A program made the position numbers and the translations under genes. From the NCBI GenBank assembly GCA_017510335.1, contig JAFWNM010000043.1, positions 55,910-119,909 of the forward strand: DNA of 64,000 nt. The letters run 5' to 3'. This stretch comes from Paracoccaceae bacterium. Lineage in GTDB: Bacteria > Pseudomonadota > Alphaproteobacteria > Rhodobacterales > Rhodobacteraceae. The notes beneath the pieces were generated by a model, which was not told the DNA's origin, made no database searches, and saw only the letters and a list, made by a program, of their open reading frames with translations. Shown here in pieces: positions 34,568-44,867 of the stretch. The stretch's first letter is position 1. Each line of letters starts with the position of its first letter.

Positions 34568-35875
34568 ATGTTGTATCAGGAACTTATCCGGCGCAAGCGC
34601 GATGGCCATGCGCTAGGTGCTGCGGAACTGCGCGCTATTGTGGGCGGTATCTGCGATGGCAGTCTGGGGGATGCGCAACTGGGCGCATTTTCAATGGCGG
34701 TCTTGCTGCGCGGCATGGACCTGACGGAACGCGTGGAGCTGACCACTGCGATGCGCGATTCGGGCACTGTGCTGGACTGGGACAGTGGGCCGGTCATCGA
34801 CAAACACTCTACCGGTGGTGTGGGGGATTGCGTGTCCCTGATGCTGATCCCTGCCTTGGCGGCCTGTGGCGCTGTGGTGCCAAGCATTGCGGGGCGGGGG
34901 CTGGGCCATACGGGTGGCACGCTGGACAAACTTGAAGCGATACCCGGCTATGACATTGCCCCCGACGCCGCGCGTTTGCGGCAGGTCGTGGCGCGGACGG
35001 GCTGCGCGATTGTGGGCCAGACGGCCGCGCTTGCCCCCGCTGACAAACGGTTTTACGCCATCCGCGACGTGACAGGCACAGTTGAATCGCTGGACCTGAT
35101 CACTGCGTCCATCCTGTCCAAGAAGCTGGCGGCGGGGCTGGATGGGCTGGTGCTGGATGTAAAATGCGGCAATGGCGCGTTTATGGCAGACCTTGCGTCC
35201 GCGCGCAGTCTGGCGCGTGCCTTGGTGGACGTGGGCAACGGCGCAGGGTGCCGGACTGTGGCGCTTGTCACGGACATGTCGCGACCCCTGGCCGTTGCTG
35301 CAGGAAATGCGCTGGAAGTGGGCGTTGCGCTGGATTTTCTGACAGGCCGGGCCATTGATGTGCGCCTGTGGGACGTGACATGTGCCCTGGGCGCACAAGC
35401 GCTTGTTGTCGCGGGGCTGGCGGCAACAGCGGAACAGGGCGCCGCATTGCTGGAAACCGCCTTCCAATCCGGCGCGGCGGCAGAACGGTTTGCCCGGATG
35501 GTTGCGGCATTGGGCGGGCCTGCGGATTTTCTGGAAAACGCACCTGCCTATCTGCCTGCAGCGCCGGTCACCCAAATTGTGGCGGCCCCTGTTGCGGGCT
35601 ATGTGACTGGCTATGACACCCGCGCCATCGGGGTGGCGGTCATCGGGCTGGGGGGCGGGCGGCGTCAGGCGTCGGACAGTGTGGACCCGCGCGTGGGGTT
35701 TTCTGCGATTGCGCCTTTGGGCCAGCCTGTGCAGCCGGGGGACCCGCTGGCATGTGTTCATGCCGCCGACACAGACAGTGCTGCGGCGGCCACCCGTGCA
35801 TTTCTGAATGCCTGTCAGATAGAAGACGCGCAGACCAGCCCCGCGCCGCTGATTCTGGACCAGATCAGCGCCTGA
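34568..35875 (+). CDS. deoA: Thymidine phosphorylase DeoA
   Basis: This 435-residue enzyme cleaves thymidine or deoxyuridine with phosphate, in nucleoside salvage. The signature [20 protein letters not shown] and the [17 protein letters not shown] and [14 protein letters not shown] blocks are conserved. AGGGGG precedes the ATG. The window has no other deo genes. Its 3' end overlaps the convergent lnt gene by 11 bp. Length and motifs are complete. Confidence 0.96.
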   Translation: MLYQELIRRKRDGHALGAAELRAIVGGICDGSLGDAQLGAFSMAVLLRGMDLTERVELTTAMRDSGTVLDWDSGPVIDKHSTGGVGDCVSLMLIPALAACGAVVPSIAGRGLGHTGGTLDKLEAIPGYDIAPDAARLRQVVARTGCAIVGQTAALAPADKRFYAIRDVTGTVESLDLITASILSKKLAAGLDGLVLDVKCGNGAFMADLASARSLARALVDVGNGAGCRTVALVTDMSRPLAVAAGNALEVGVALDFLTGRAIDVRLWDVTCALGAQALVVAGLAATAEQGAALLETAFQSGAAAERFARMVAALGGPADFLENAPAYLPAAPVTQIVAAPVAGYVTGYDTRAIGVAVIGLGGGRRQASDSVDPRVGFSAIAPLGQPVQPGDPLACVHAADTDSAAAATRAFLNACQIEDAQTSPAPLILDQISA

Positions 35876-37418
35876 TCACATTCTGGCGCTTGCGCAGCGC
35901 GGTCATTGCGCCAAATAGGCCCAGCAGGACCAGCCAAAGGGGCACATCCCCGAACCGGGCATAGGCTGTCGCGGGCAATGCGCCGGGCAGGGGGGTATCC
36001 AGAAATCCGGTTTCCCCCAGTCCCAGTTGCGCCACCATCCCGCCGCGCGCATCGATAACGGCGGAAACGCCGGTATTTGCCACACGCAGCACCGGCAACC
36101 CCTGTTCCACAGCGCGCAACCGTGCCTGTGCCAAGTGTTGGAACGGGCCTGTCAACTCGCCAAACCATGCGTCATTGGTAATTTGCAGCACCCAATCCGG
36201 GCGGTCGGTGCCGCGCAAATGGCGTGGAAAGATGGATTCGTAGCAAATCAGCGGCAATGCATGGCCCAACGGTCCCATATCCAGCAGCGCAGGGCCGGGA
36301 CCGGCGCTGTAGCCTTGCAACACCTGTGCGGCAAAACCCGCGACACCACTGCCCAGCAGAAATTCCGACAGCGGCACATATTCGCCGAAGGGCACCAGAT
36401 GGTGCTTGTCATACGTCTGCGTGACCTGCGCCGTGATGTCCAGAACCGCAAGGCTGTTGAAATAGCGCCCCGCATCATAGCGCTGCACGCCGAATGCCAG
36501 CAGGGTGTCAGGGCCGTGTTCCTGCGCGGCCTGCGCCATCATGGCCAGCCCGTCGCCGGCATATTCCAGAAAGAAAGGAACCGCCGTTTCCGGCCAGACA
36601 ACCAGCGCAGGCGCAGGGCTGGCAGGTGCTGCGGTCTGGTCAAGAAGGCGGTTGAAAAAACGCTGCGGGTTATCGCCTTGCCATTTTTCAGCCTGTGGTG
36701 CGTTGGGTTGCGCCAGCCGGATGACATGGTCGCGGGGGGCAGGAAGTTCGGTTTGCGCGCCGCCCCATACCCACAGCCCCGCCACAAGGCCCAGAGCGCC
36801 CAGCACACCCGCGCCGCGCTGCGCGCCGGTCTGTCCCAGCACGGGCAACAGCGCGGCCACCACCACAAGCAGGCTAAGCGCGCCCGCACCGCCCCAGGCG
36901 GCAAGCTGCATCAGCGGGGTCCCGACCAGCACATGCCCCAGCATGGCCCAGGGAAAGCCCGTGAACACCCAGCCGCGCACCAGTTCCAGCGCGACCAGCG
37001 CAGCCACCAGGGCAACCAGCCGCCCCCGCCCCCGGGCCATGCGTGCCGCGCTCCAACCGGCAATGGCCCAAAACAACGCCATACCGCCCGCCATCAGCAC
37101 CAAGGCGAAGGGGGCCATCCAGCCATGGCGTTCGGGTTCAATGAAAAACGGCTCCACAATCCAGAACAGGCTGGCCGCGAAATACCCGGTTCCCGTGGCC
37201 CATACGCGCCATGCCCAGTTTCTGGCTGTCGCGTCCAGCGGCAGTATATGGAACATTACCACCAGCGCGGCGATTGTCGCCCACCACCAGCCTAGCGGCG
37301 CTTGGCCTGTTGCCATCACGGCGCCCAGAACGCCATGTGCAAACATGCCCGCCCAACGCACCCCTTGCAGGTGTTCGCGTGTGCCGGCAGGGTCGTTTTG
37401 CGGGCGATTGCCCGTCAT
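35865..37418 (-). CDS. lnt: Apolipoprotein N-acyltransferase Lnt
   Basis: This 517-residue inner-membrane enzyme adds the third acyl chain to lipoproteins. About six membrane segments fill residues 20-205, followed by a nitrilase-like domain with the catalytic residues in VVWPETAVPF (E), YDKHHLVPFGEYVP (K) and LICYESIFP (C). A final membrane segment is at the C-terminus. It is the last gene of a leftward phoH-ybeY-corC-lnt block common in alphaproteobacteria and overlaps corC by 4 bp. Confidence 0.96.
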   Translation of the reverse strand: MTGNRPQNDPAGTREHLQGVRWAGMFAHGVLGAVMATGQAPLGWWWATIAALVVMFHILPLDATARNWAWRVWATGTGYFAASLFWIVEPFFIEPERHGWMAPFALVLMAGGMALFWAIAGWSAARMARGRGRLVALVAALVALELVRGWVFTGFPWAMLGHVLVGTPLMQLAAWGGAGALSLLVVVAALLPVLGQTGAQRGAGVLGALGLVAGLWVWGGAQTELPAPRDHVIRLAQPNAPQAEKWQGDNPQRFFNRLLDQTAAPASPAPALVVWPETAVPFFLEYAGDGLAMMAQAAQEHGPDTLLAFGVQRYDAGRYFNSLAVLDITAQVTQTYDKHHLVPFGEYVPLSEFLLGSGVAGFAAQVLQGYSAGPGPALLDMGPLGHALPLICYESIFPRHLRGTDRPDWVLQITNDAWFGELTGPFQHLAQARLRAVEQGLPVLRVANTGVSAVIDARGGMVAQLGLGETGFLDTPLPGALPATAYARFGDVPLWLVLLGLFGAMTALRKRQNVIRR

Positions 37419-38293
37419 GGGGCAGCAGGTTCGCGCAAGGCTTCGGGAATATGGATGCGCAAGCGCTCGATCCGGCGCAGACCTGCCTCGATCACCTCGA
37501 ATTCCAGACCGGATTCATGCGTGATCAGTTCGCCACGCACTGGCACGCGCCCGACCAGCACGAAGACCAATCCGCCAAGGGTGTCAATTTCTTCATCGTC
37601 ATCTTCGGCGGTCAGCGAAAACCCCAGCCGAAGTTCCAGATCTTCCAGCGGCGTTCGGGCATCGGCCAGCCATGTGGAAGGGGTTTCCACCTTGATATGG
37701 GCTTCCTCGGCGGTGTCGTGCTCATCCTCGATTTCGCCGACCACCTGTTCCAGCAGGTCTTCGATGGTAACCAGCCCATCCACGCCGCCATATTCATCGA
37801 TCATCAGGGCGAAATGCGTGCGTTCCGCCTGCATCTTGCGCAGCAAAACGCCCAGCGGCATAGAGGGGGGAACATATAATATGGGCCGCAGCAAGGGTGC
37901 CAGATCAAGGCTGTGATGACCGTTAAACCCGTAATGCAGCGCCAGATCCTTCAGCAACAACAGGCCCACGGGGTTGTCCAGCGTTTCCGCATAGACGGGA
38001 ATGCGCGAATAGCCCGACTCCCGGAAGGCGTGAACAATTTCGGCAAGTTCCGCGCTTTGTTCGATGGCGACGATTTCCGCCTTTGGAACGGCCACATCTT
38101 CCACGCGCATGTCAGACAGGTTTGCCAGTCCCGGCAATGCCGGACCCAAACGGTTGGCGCCGCTGGTGTCATCATCGGTGTCGTCAGGGGAAAGTGCGTC
38201 AAACAGGCGGCCAAACAGGCCGCGGCTTTCGCTGTCTTTTGGATCATCGTGCGCGCGCTGCGCTGCTGTAGATCCGTCTGTCGTGTCGCCCAT
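37415..38293 (-). CDS. corC: CorC/HlyC-family CBS-domain protein
   Basis: This 292-residue cytoplasmic protein has two CBS domains (about residues 60-185, beginning VEDVAVPKAEIVAI) and a C-terminal CorC_HlyC domain (about 200-285) that resembles an FAD-binding fold. It lacks the membrane DUF21 part of CorB-type proteins. Such proteins are linked to magnesium/cobalt efflux or to membrane functions. The acidic tract DDTDDD lies near residue 36. It overlaps lnt and follows ybeY by 15 bp. Confidence 0.93.
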   Translation of the reverse strand: MGDTTDGSTAAQRAHDDPKDSESRGLFGRLFDALSPDDTDDDTSGANRLGPALPGLANLSDMRVEDVAVPKAEIVAIEQSAELAEIVHAFRESGYSRIPVYAETLDNPVGLLLLKDLALHYGFNGHHSLDLAPLLRPILYVPPSMPLGVLLRKMQAERTHFALMIDEYGGVDGLVTIEDLLEQVVGEIEDEHDTAEEAHIKVETPSTWLADARTPLEDLELRLGFSLTAEDDDEEIDTLGGLVFVLVGRVPVRGELITHESGLEFEVIEAGLRRIERLRIHIPEALREPAAP

Positions 38294-38308
38294 GGGTCCT
38301 TTCCAGTG

Positions 38309-38845
38309 CTAAAGCGGCATTTCCGCGCCGTCCGCATATGGGTCCGCGACCCCCAGCATTGCAAGTATGCGGATTTCGATTTCTTCCATCATGGCGGCAT
38401 CTTTGTCACGGATATGGTCATATCCTAACAAATGCAGCGTAGAATGCACGACCAGATGCGTCAAATGATCAGCGAATGTCTTGTCCTGCTGCTGTGCTTC
38501 TTGCGCGCAAGTGTCATAAGACAGCGCAATATCGCCCAAGGGTTCAGGGTCGTCAGGGTCACCGTCCGGGGCATGGTCGGGGTGGTCCCCGTCATGTTCC
38601 GCGCCCAGATCCCAGCTTGGCCAGCTAAGCACATTGGTCGGGGCCGGTTTGCTGCGAAACTGGCGGTTCAGGTCCGCGATGCGCGCGTCGTCACAGGCCA
38701 GAAGCGCGATTTCATACCCCTGCGCAGGCAGGCCCAGCGTGGCCAGCGTGGCGTGCGCGGCGCGTTCGGCCAGGTCTTCCAGCGGGACAGTGTTCCATCG
38801 GTCATCTTCAATGACCAGATCGACCAAAGGCGTCATATCAGCCAT
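38309..38845 (-). CDS. ybeY: Endoribonuclease YbeY
   Basis: This 178-residue metal-dependent RNase takes part in rRNA 3' maturation and ribosome quality control. The zinc motif HSTLHLLGYDH near the C-terminus is intact, and RSKPAPTNVLSWP is the family's RxKxxPTDVLSFP block. An acidic insertion (EHDGDHPDHAPDGDPDDP) sits between them. Its start overlaps the phoH end by 8 bp; a second ATG at 38836 is possible. Confidence 0.95.
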   Translation of the reverse strand: MADMTPLVDLVIEDDRWNTVPLEDLAERAAHATLATLGLPAQGYEIALLACDDARIADLNRQFRSKPAPTNVLSWPSWDLGAEHDGDHPDHAPDGDPDDPEPLGDIALSYDTCAQEAQQQDKTFADHLTHLVVHSTLHLLGYDHIRDKDAAMMEEIEIRILAMLGVADPYADGAEMPL

Positions 38846-39854
38846 TTTTCACTTCGTCGCGTTCATAGGCCTGAATGATGCGCGCGACCAACGGGTGGCG
38901 CACCACATCTGCTGACGTGAAGTAGCTGAACCCGATCCCCTTGACCCCGTCAAGGATGCGTTCCGCTGCGCGCAGCCCTGATTGCGTTCCGCGTGGAAGG
39001 TCAATCTGGCTGCGGTCGCCGGTAATGGCCATGCGTGACCCTTCGCCCAGCCGTGTCAGAAACATTTTCATTTGCATCTCGGTCGCGTTCTGCGCCTCGT
39101 CCAGCACCACGAAGGCATTGGACAAGGTGCGCCCGCGCATGAAGGCAAGTGGCGCAATTTCTATGCGGCGTTCTTCCATAAGCTTTTGCAATTGCTTGCC
39201 GGGCAGAAAATCGTTCAGCGCATCATAGAGCGGCTGCATGTAGGGGTCGATTTTTTCCTTCATGTCGCCAGGCAGAAAACCCAGACGTTCACCCGCTTCG
39301 ACTGCGGGGCGCGACAGCAATATCTTGTCGACATGGCCATCGGTGAACATTTGCACGGCCACGGCCACTGCAATATAGGTTTTGCCGGTCCCTGCGGGGC
39401 CGATGCCGAAATTCATCTCATTTTCCAGCAACGCCCGTGTGTAGGTCTGCTGCGCTTCGGTGCGGGGAATGATGGTTTTCTTGCGGGTGCGGATTTCCAG
39501 CTTTCCGGTGCGGAACATCTCAAGCTGTTCTTGCGGCCCGTCTTCGTTCGGCGTGGCGCGGCCCATGCGGATCAGCGCAGCAATATCACCTGATTCGATC
39601 GGGCGACCTTCTTCCAGCATTTGATACAGGGTTTCCAGAACCTGCACCACCAGCGCGCGCACATCTGGTGCGCCAATGACCGTCAACTGGTTGCCACGAC
39701 GCAGGATCTGAACACCAAGCTGGCTTTCCAGATGGGTCAGGTTACGATCATATTCTCCGCATAAATCCACCAACAGGCGGTTGTCGGAAAATTCCAGATG
39801 GGATTGTGCCGCGTCCAGCGGCGTTTCGGGCGGGGTCAAGGCGTTGATGCCCAA
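38838..39854 (-). CDS. phoH: PhoH family ATPase
   Basis: This 338-residue protein is a cytoplasmic PhoH-type P-loop ATPase. Walker A is GPAGTGKT at 152-159 and Walker B is VVLDEAQN. The N-terminal part carries a KH-like/R3H-type region. No ATG is available near the conserved N-terminus; TTG at 39854 with GGGAGAG just upstream is the best start. It forms the leftward phoH-ybeY-corC-lnt block, downstream of miaB, a conserved arrangement associated with RNA metabolism. Confidence 0.94.
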   Translation of the reverse strand: MGINALTPPETPLDAAQSHLEFSDNRLLVDLCGEYDRNLTHLESQLGVQILRRGNQLTVIGAPDVRALVVQVLETLYQMLEEGRPIESGDIAALIRMGRATPNEDGPQEQLEMFRTGKLEIRTRKKTIIPRTEAQQTYTRALLENEMNFGIGPAGTGKTYIAVAVAVQMFTDGHVDKILLSRPAVEAGERLGFLPGDMKEKIDPYMQPLYDALNDFLPGKQLQKLMEERRIEIAPLAFMRGRTLSNAFVVLDEAQNATEMQMKMFLTRLGEGSRMAITGDRSQIDLPRGTQSGLRAAERILDGVKGIGFSYFTSADVVRHPLVARIIQAYERDEVKNG

Positions 39855-40098
39855 GTAGCTCTCCCTGTGATGATCAAAAAAGCGCGGTGCGCTATAGGGT
39901 CATGCTGCCAATTGCGTTGCGTGCTGGCAAGGATTGTTTGGCCGTGCCGGCCGGATCGGCCACGATATCGGCAGTGCACCGCCATTTTGTCCACCAAATG
40001 TAGCGCAGATGTGACAGATGGCCTGATAAATCCCGCCATCGGTCCCGCCGTGACCCTGTTCTGGCGCAAGGGGTGGGCGCGCAGGGGGCAGTCCCCCG

Positions 40099-41418
40099 TC
40101 ACAGCACAACACCGCCCAGGGAATTCGACTCGCTTCGGGTAATTCTGACGCGCGCGATCTGCCCTTTTTCGATGCGGGGATCGGTGACATGAACGGCATG
40201 CAAATACTCGGATTTGCCCGTCATCTGCCCCACATCCCGGCCAGGTTTTTCAAACAGGACATGCACATCCCGCCCGATCATGCTGTTTTGTGTCGCGCGT
40301 TGCTGGTCCAGCAGCAGCGCTTGCAGGCGCTGCAGGCGGTCGCCTGCCACATCATCGGGCACGGCTGCGCGTTCTGCCGCTGGCGTTCCGGGCCGTGCGG
40401 AATATTTGAAACTATACGCCTGCCCATAGCCCACCTGACGCACCAATGTCATGGTATCTTCAAAATCCTGATCGGTTTCACCGGGAAACCCCACAATGAA
40501 ATCACCCGATAGCAACAAATCGGGGCGGGCAAGGCGCAGACGTTCAACCAGGCGCAGGTAGCTTTCTGCAGTGTGCTTGCGGTTCATGGCCTTCAGAATG
40601 CGGTCACTGCCCGATTGCACCGGCAAATGCAGATAGGGCATCAACTTTGGCTCATCCCCGTGCGCGGCAATCAGATCATCATCCATGTCATTGGGGTGCG
40701 ATGTCGTGAAGCGAATGCGCGCCAGCCCGTCAATACGCGCCAGTTCCCGGATAAGCCGCGCCAGCGTCCACGTCCCCCCGGCCCCCGCACCATGATAGGC
40801 GTTGACGTTCTGCCCCAGCAGCGTGATTTCACGCACTCCACCCTCCACCAGGTCGCGCGCCTCGCTCAGAATACGCTCCACAGGGCGCGACACTTCCGCC
40901 CCGCGCGTATAGGGCACAACGCAGAATGCGCAGAACTTATCGCACCCTTCCTGCACAGTCAGAAATGCGCTTGGCCCGCGCCCCGCACGCGGCCCTTTGG
41001 GCAAATGGTCGAATTTGTCTTCTTCGGGGAAATCGGTATCCACGGCCCGCGCACCGTCGCGCACGGCCTTTTCCATGGCTGGCAAGCGGTGGTATGTCTG
41101 CGGCCCGACCACCAGATCAACCAGGGGCTGGCGGCGCATGATCTCCTCGCCCTCGGCCTGGGCCACACAGCCCGCAACCCCGATTTTCAGGTCCGGATTG
41201 GCGATTTTCAGGGGCTTGAGCCTGCCCAGTTCGGAATAGACCTTCTCGGCGGCTTTTTCGCGGATATGGCAGGTGTTCAGCAAGATCATGTCGGCATCAT
41301 CTGCGCGATCTGTCATCGTATACCCGGATGCGCCCAGCGCTTCGGCCATGCGTTCACTGTCATACACGTTCATCTGACAGCCATAGGTCTTGATAAATAG
41401 CTTCCTGGTGTCGGCCAT
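40099..41418 (-). CDS. miaB: tRNA-2-methylthio-N6-dimethylallyladenosine synthase MiaB
   Basis: This protein of about 439 residues is a radical SAM methylthiotransferase acting on A37 of tRNAs. The N-terminal auxiliary cluster cysteines are C14, C50 and C84, and the radical SAM cluster is C159-x3-C163-x2-C166 in [12 protein letters not shown]-terminal TRAM domain follows. ATG 41418 has AAGGGGG upstream and starts with the family pattern [17 protein letters not shown]. phoH follows 244 bp downstream. Confidence 0.96.
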   Translation of the reverse strand: MADTRKLFIKTYGCQMNVYDSERMAEALGASGYTMTDRADDADMILLNTCHIREKAAEKVYSELGRLKPLKIANPDLKIGVAGCVAQAEGEEIMRRQPLVDLVVGPQTYHRLPAMEKAVRDGARAVDTDFPEEDKFDHLPKGPRAGRGPSAFLTVQEGCDKFCAFCVVPYTRGAEVSRPVERILSEARDLVEGGVREITLLGQNVNAYHGAGAGGTWTLARLIRELARIDGLARIRFTTSHPNDMDDDLIAAHGDEPKLMPYLHLPVQSGSDRILKAMNRKHTAESYLRLVERLRLARPDLLLSGDFIVGFPGETDQDFEDTMTLVRQVGYGQAYSFKYSARPGTPAAERAAVPDDVAGDRLQRLQALLLDQQRATQNSMIGRDVHVLFEKPGRDVGQMTGKSEYLHAVHVTDPRIEKGQIARVRITRSESNSLGGVVL

Positions 41419-41487
41419 TGGCCCCCCTTGCAGCACTGTATCGGGTTGGCACGGCCATAGCGGAAAGCGGCCGCACCCTCAAGGCGG

Positions 41488-42225
41488 TCAGATAGCCGCG
41501 CTTGACGGCACCGGCAAGCCAAGTGCTGCACGAATTGGCAGGTGGTCGGACGCTTTTCGCGCCAATGCCGTATCATGCGCGCGCAAATCGCTGATTTGCG
41601 CCTGACGGCAAGTGATGATCCGGTCCAGGGGCAGAACGGGCCGTTGCGCCGGAAAACTGGCTATGGTCGCCGCAGATCGTTTTACCGCGCGCAATTCCCG
41701 CCGGATCGGCATAAGCGAACAGCGCGTGCCCAAGCGCCATTCGTTGAAATCACCCATCACCAATGTGGGCCTGCCATCGCCCCCGTCAATTTCTTCAGAC
41801 AGGCGACGCGCTTGCAGCAGGCGCGACTGATGCAGCAGGCCCAGATGGGCGGCAATCAGGCGCAAGGGCTGGCCGTTCAGCACAATATCGGCAACAATCG
41901 CCCCGCGCGGTTCCAGCCCCGGCAATGTGATGGCGCGGGCCTGTTCCACTTCTGCGCCGCGCAGCAACAGCAAATTGCCATGCCAGCCATGCGCGCGCGT
42001 GCCAAGCCGGTCGGTCAGTGTGACAGGACGAAGCCCTGTTTGATCAAACAGCATATCGGGGTCAAGAACCCCCTTGCGGTCCCCGAAACGGCGGTCCACT
42101 TCCTGCAAGGCAACAATATCGGCCCCAATTTCGCGGATCACCTGCACTGTTCGCGCCGGGTCGCGCCGCATATCGGTTCCGACGGCCTTGTGTATGTTGT
42201 AGGAACTGACAATCAGATCGGGCAT
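41488..42225 (-). CDS. Endonuclease/exonuclease/phosphatase family hydrolase
   Basis: This protein of about 245 residues has the EEP fold with VSSYNIHKAVG, ALQEVDRRF, VMGDFNEW and ASDHLPIRA motifs supplying the metal ligands and catalytic histidine. These proteins may be nucleases, phosphodiesterases or phosphatases. The ATG at 42225 is chosen because conservation begins at MPDLIVSSYNIHK. It is divergent from the HI0933-like gene. No partner indicates its substrate. Confidence 0.9.
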   Translation of the reverse strand: MPDLIVSSYNIHKAVGTDMRRDPARTVQVIREIGADIVALQEVDRRFGDRKGVLDPDMLFDQTGLRPVTLTDRLGTRAHGWHGNLLLLRGAEVEQARAITLPGLEPRGAIVADIVLNGQPLRLIAAHLGLLHQSRLLQARRLSEEIDGGDGRPTLVMGDFNEWRLGTRCSLMPIRRELRAVKRSAATIASFPAQRPVLPLDRIITCRQAQISDLRAHDTALARKASDHLPIRAALGLPVPSSAAI

Positions 42226-42323
42226 TGGCCTTCGGGGTTTTGCAACAGGATATATAACATATGCGGGTCCTCGGGGTGTTTCACAATAGCCAGATGCTCT
42301 CAAGAATTCGTTAAGGGGCATGT

Positions 42324-43502
42324 ATGCGCATGACAGAGGCAATCGACGCGCTGGTTATAGGCGCCGGACCAGCAGGCTTGATGGCGGCAGATGTGCTGGC
42401 GCGGGCCGGGCGCAAGGTTGTTGTGTGCGAGGGCAAGCCATCGCCAGCGCGCAAGTTCCTGATGGCTGGCAAATCGGGGCTGAACCTGATGAATGCCGCC
42501 CCCCTTGACAAGCAGCTGCCCCGCTATGCACAGGCCGCGCCATGGCTTGCGCCAATGCTGCGCGATTTCGGCCCTGCAGACATACACGACTGGGCCAACG
42601 GGTTGGGGGCGGATCTGTTCACAGGATCATCCGGCCGGGTATTTCCGCGTGTGATGAAAGCGTCGCCCTTATTGCGCGCATGGCTGGCACGGCTGGACGG
42701 GGCAGGGGTCAGCTTGCGCCGGGGCTGGCGCTGGCAGGGTGGTGAATTCGAATTCGCAACGCCCCAAGGGTCGCGCCGGCTGAGCCCTGTGACATGCGTT
42801 CTGGCGCTGGGCGGGGCAAGCTGGGCGCGGCTGGGGTCAGACGGGGCATGGGTGGGGGAACTGGCCACGCGCGGGGTGGCCCTTGCGCCCTTTCAACCCG
42901 CGAATATGGGGTTTGTGGTGAATTGGTCCGACCATATGCGTCCCCATCTCGGCGCTCCGGTAAAAGGGGTGCGCCTGTTGGCGGGGCAGCACGCTGTGCG
43001 CGCCGAATTCGTCATCTCGGCGCGCGGGGTGGAAGGGGGCGGAATTTATGCGCTGTCGCGCCATTTGCGCGACGGGGCTGCGCTGGCGCTGGACCTGTTT
43101 CCTGACCGGACCGCGCCCGACATCGCGGACCGGCTGAAGGCACAGCCAGCAAAACTATCGGCATCAAACCGTCTGCGCAAGGCGCTGGGCCTGTCGGGGG
43201 TGCGTCTTGCGCTTGTGCAGGAACTTGCGCGCCCCTTGCCCGCCGACCCTGCTGTGCTTGCGGGCCTGCTCAAGGCGCTGCCAATTCCGCTGCAAGGCCC
43301 GCGCCCGCTGGACGAGGCCATCTCGACCGCAGGCGGCATCGCGCGCACCGCCCTGACTGACGGGCTGGAACTGCGCGCCTGGCCTGGTGTTTTCGCGGCA
43401 GGTGAAATGCTGGACTGGGAAGCGCCAACCGGGGGCTATCTGTTGACGGCCTGCCTTTCCACAGGCCATTGGGCCGGCAAACATGCCGCGCAGCACTGCT
43501 GA
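42324..43502 (+). CDS. HI0933/YhiN-like flavoprotein (TIGR03862-type)
   Basis: This 392-residue FAD protein begins with VIGAGPAGLMAADVLARAGR and has the subfamily motif GKSGLNLMN, then ALGGASWARLGSDG and a C-terminal GEMLDWEAPTGGYLL segment. The family resembles aminoacetone oxidase and BaiN-like reductases, and its physiological reaction is not established. AGGGG precedes the ATG. It is convergent with the MFS gene, with a truncated copy of the intergenic element right after its stop. Confidence 0.9.
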   Translation: MRMTEAIDALVIGAGPAGLMAADVLARAGRKVVVCEGKPSPARKFLMAGKSGLNLMNAAPLDKQLPRYAQAAPWLAPMLRDFGPADIHDWANGLGADLFTGSSGRVFPRVMKASPLLRAWLARLDGAGVSLRRGWRWQGGEFEFATPQGSRRLSPVTCVLALGGASWARLGSDGAWVGELATRGVALAPFQPANMGFVVNWSDHMRPHLGAPVKGVRLLAGQHAVRAEFVISARGVEGGGIYALSRHLRDGAALALDLFPDRTAPDIADRLKAQPAKLSASNRLRKALGLSGVRLALVQELARPLPADPAVLAGLLKALPIPLQGPRPLDEAISTAGGIARTALTDGLELRAWPGVFAAGEMLDWEAPTGGYLLTACLSTGHWAGKHAAQHC

Positions 43503-43524
43503 CTTCATCTTGCCCCAAATACTC
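43503..43524. repeat. Intergenic element, short copy (TTCATCTTGCC-AAATA-type end)
   Basis: Directly after the flavoprotein stop lies CTTCATCTTGCCCCAAATAC, which resembles the TTTCATTCTGGCAAAAATATCCCGGG block after argD (55686-55710) and the copy at 52128. Only the AT-rich end is present here, without the hairpin. Confidence 0.45.
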
Positions 43525-43559
43525 AAACCCTACGGCGCGCGGGTCTTGCGTGTCGCATG

Positions 43560-44807
43560 CTAGGCAGGCCGCAGGTTCAGCGCGCGTTCCTGCACAGGCA
43601 GATGCACGATGGCCGAAAACAGCCCGACCCCCACACCAACCCACCACACCAGCGTGTAATCGCCATGCAGATCATACAGCGCCCCCCCCAGCCAGACGCC
43701 CAGAAAGCTGCCCAACTGGTGGCTGAAAAACACAATCCCGTAAAGCGTGCCCATATAGCGCAGCCCGTAAATATGCGCGATCAGCCCAGATGTCAGCGGC
43801 ACAGTGGCCAGCCACAGCGCGCCCATGACAATGGAAAACACCAAAACCGACCCCGGCGTGATGGGCGACAGGATAAACGCGGCCGCAACCACTGTGCGCG
43901 CCATATAGATTGACGCCAGCAGGTATTTCTTGGAGTAGCGCTTGCCCAGCCACGCGGCTGCCAATGTGCCCGCGATATTGGCCAGACCAATCAGCGATAT
44001 GGCGACTGCGCCCAGCGCGGATGTGGTCGTAATGCCAAAAGCCGCCAGCATGCCGTCGGGGTTTATGGGGCCGCACATTTCTGTCACCATCGCGGGAAAA
44101 TGCGCGGTGACAAATGCCAGTTGATACCCGCAAGAGAAGAAGCCCAGAAAGATCAGTGTGAAACTGGGGTCGCGGAAGGCCTGTTTCAGCGCCGCCCCCA
44201 TGCTTTGTTCCAGTTCAGCGCGGCTGGCGGGGGCCGGGCTGCGCATCATCGGCAGCGCGAACAGGCTTAGCAGCACCAGCGCCGCGAAAATGACAAACAC
44301 GCTTTGCCATGAATAAAACGACAACAGGATTTCCGCCAAGGGCGCCCCGAAAACCTGTCCGGCACTGCCTGCGGCCGTCGCAATGCCCAGCGCCAGCGAG
44401 CGGTTCTCATCTGATGCCGCGCGCCCCACCACGGCAAGAATCACGCCGAAACCCGTGCCCGCAACGCCGAACCCCACCAGGATTTCCAACATCTGATGCG
44501 CGCCGGGCGTGACCGCGAAGGACGACAGCACCAACCCTGCTGCATAAATCAGCGCCCCCATGAAAATGGCACGCCGGTCCCCGAACCGTTCGGCAATCGC
44601 GCCGAAAATGGGCTGGCCAATCCCCCAGGCCAGGTTCTGAATGGCAATGGCCAGCGAAAACTCTGCGCGCAACCAGCCGAATTCTTCGGCAATGGGAATC
44701 TGGAACACGCCAAAACTGGCGCGAACGGCGAAGCTGATCATGATGATGATGCAGCCCCCAATCAGAACAGGGGTTACCAGGGGCGCGCGGACAGCAGTTT
44801 GTGGCAT
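43560..44807 (-). CDS. MFS transporter
   Basis: This 415-residue major facilitator protein has 12 hydrophobic segments and family patterns such as GAIAERFGDRRA between segments 2 and 3. The N-terminus is RAPLVTPVLIGGCIIIMISF. It resembles the OFA/NarK-like or monocarboxylate-type branch that imports organic acids, but the substrate is not defined. It lies between the convergent flavoprotein gene and smc, with no operon partner. Confidence 0.92.
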   Translation of the reverse strand: MPQTAVRAPLVTPVLIGGCIIIMISFAVRASFGVFQIPIAEEFGWLRAEFSLAIAIQNLAWGIGQPIFGAIAERFGDRRAIFMGALIYAAGLVLSSFAVTPGAHQMLEILVGFGVAGTGFGVILAVVGRAASDENRSLALGIATAAGSAGQVFGAPLAEILLSFYSWQSVFVIFAALVLLSLFALPMMRSPAPASRAELEQSMGAALKQAFRDPSFTLIFLGFFSCGYQLAFVTAHFPAMVTEMCGPINPDGMLAAFGITTTSALGAVAISLIGLANIAGTLAAAWLGKRYSKKYLLASIYMARTVVAAAFILSPITPGSVLVFSIVMGALWLATVPLTSGLIAHIYGLRYMGTLYGIVFFSHQLGSFLGVWLGGALYDLHGDYTLVWWVGVGVGLFSAIVHLPVQERALNLRPA

Positions 44808-44867
44808 GGCAGAGACTCTTGAAAATGCGCGTTTAACATGTTTAATTTCGCGCAGGTCGTCAAGCGC

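Noticed and set aside
36027-37295. 422-codon open frame opposite lnt
   Set aside because: Antisense to an intact lnt with all catalytic residues; the product is a low-complexity Arg/His/Gln-rich sequence.
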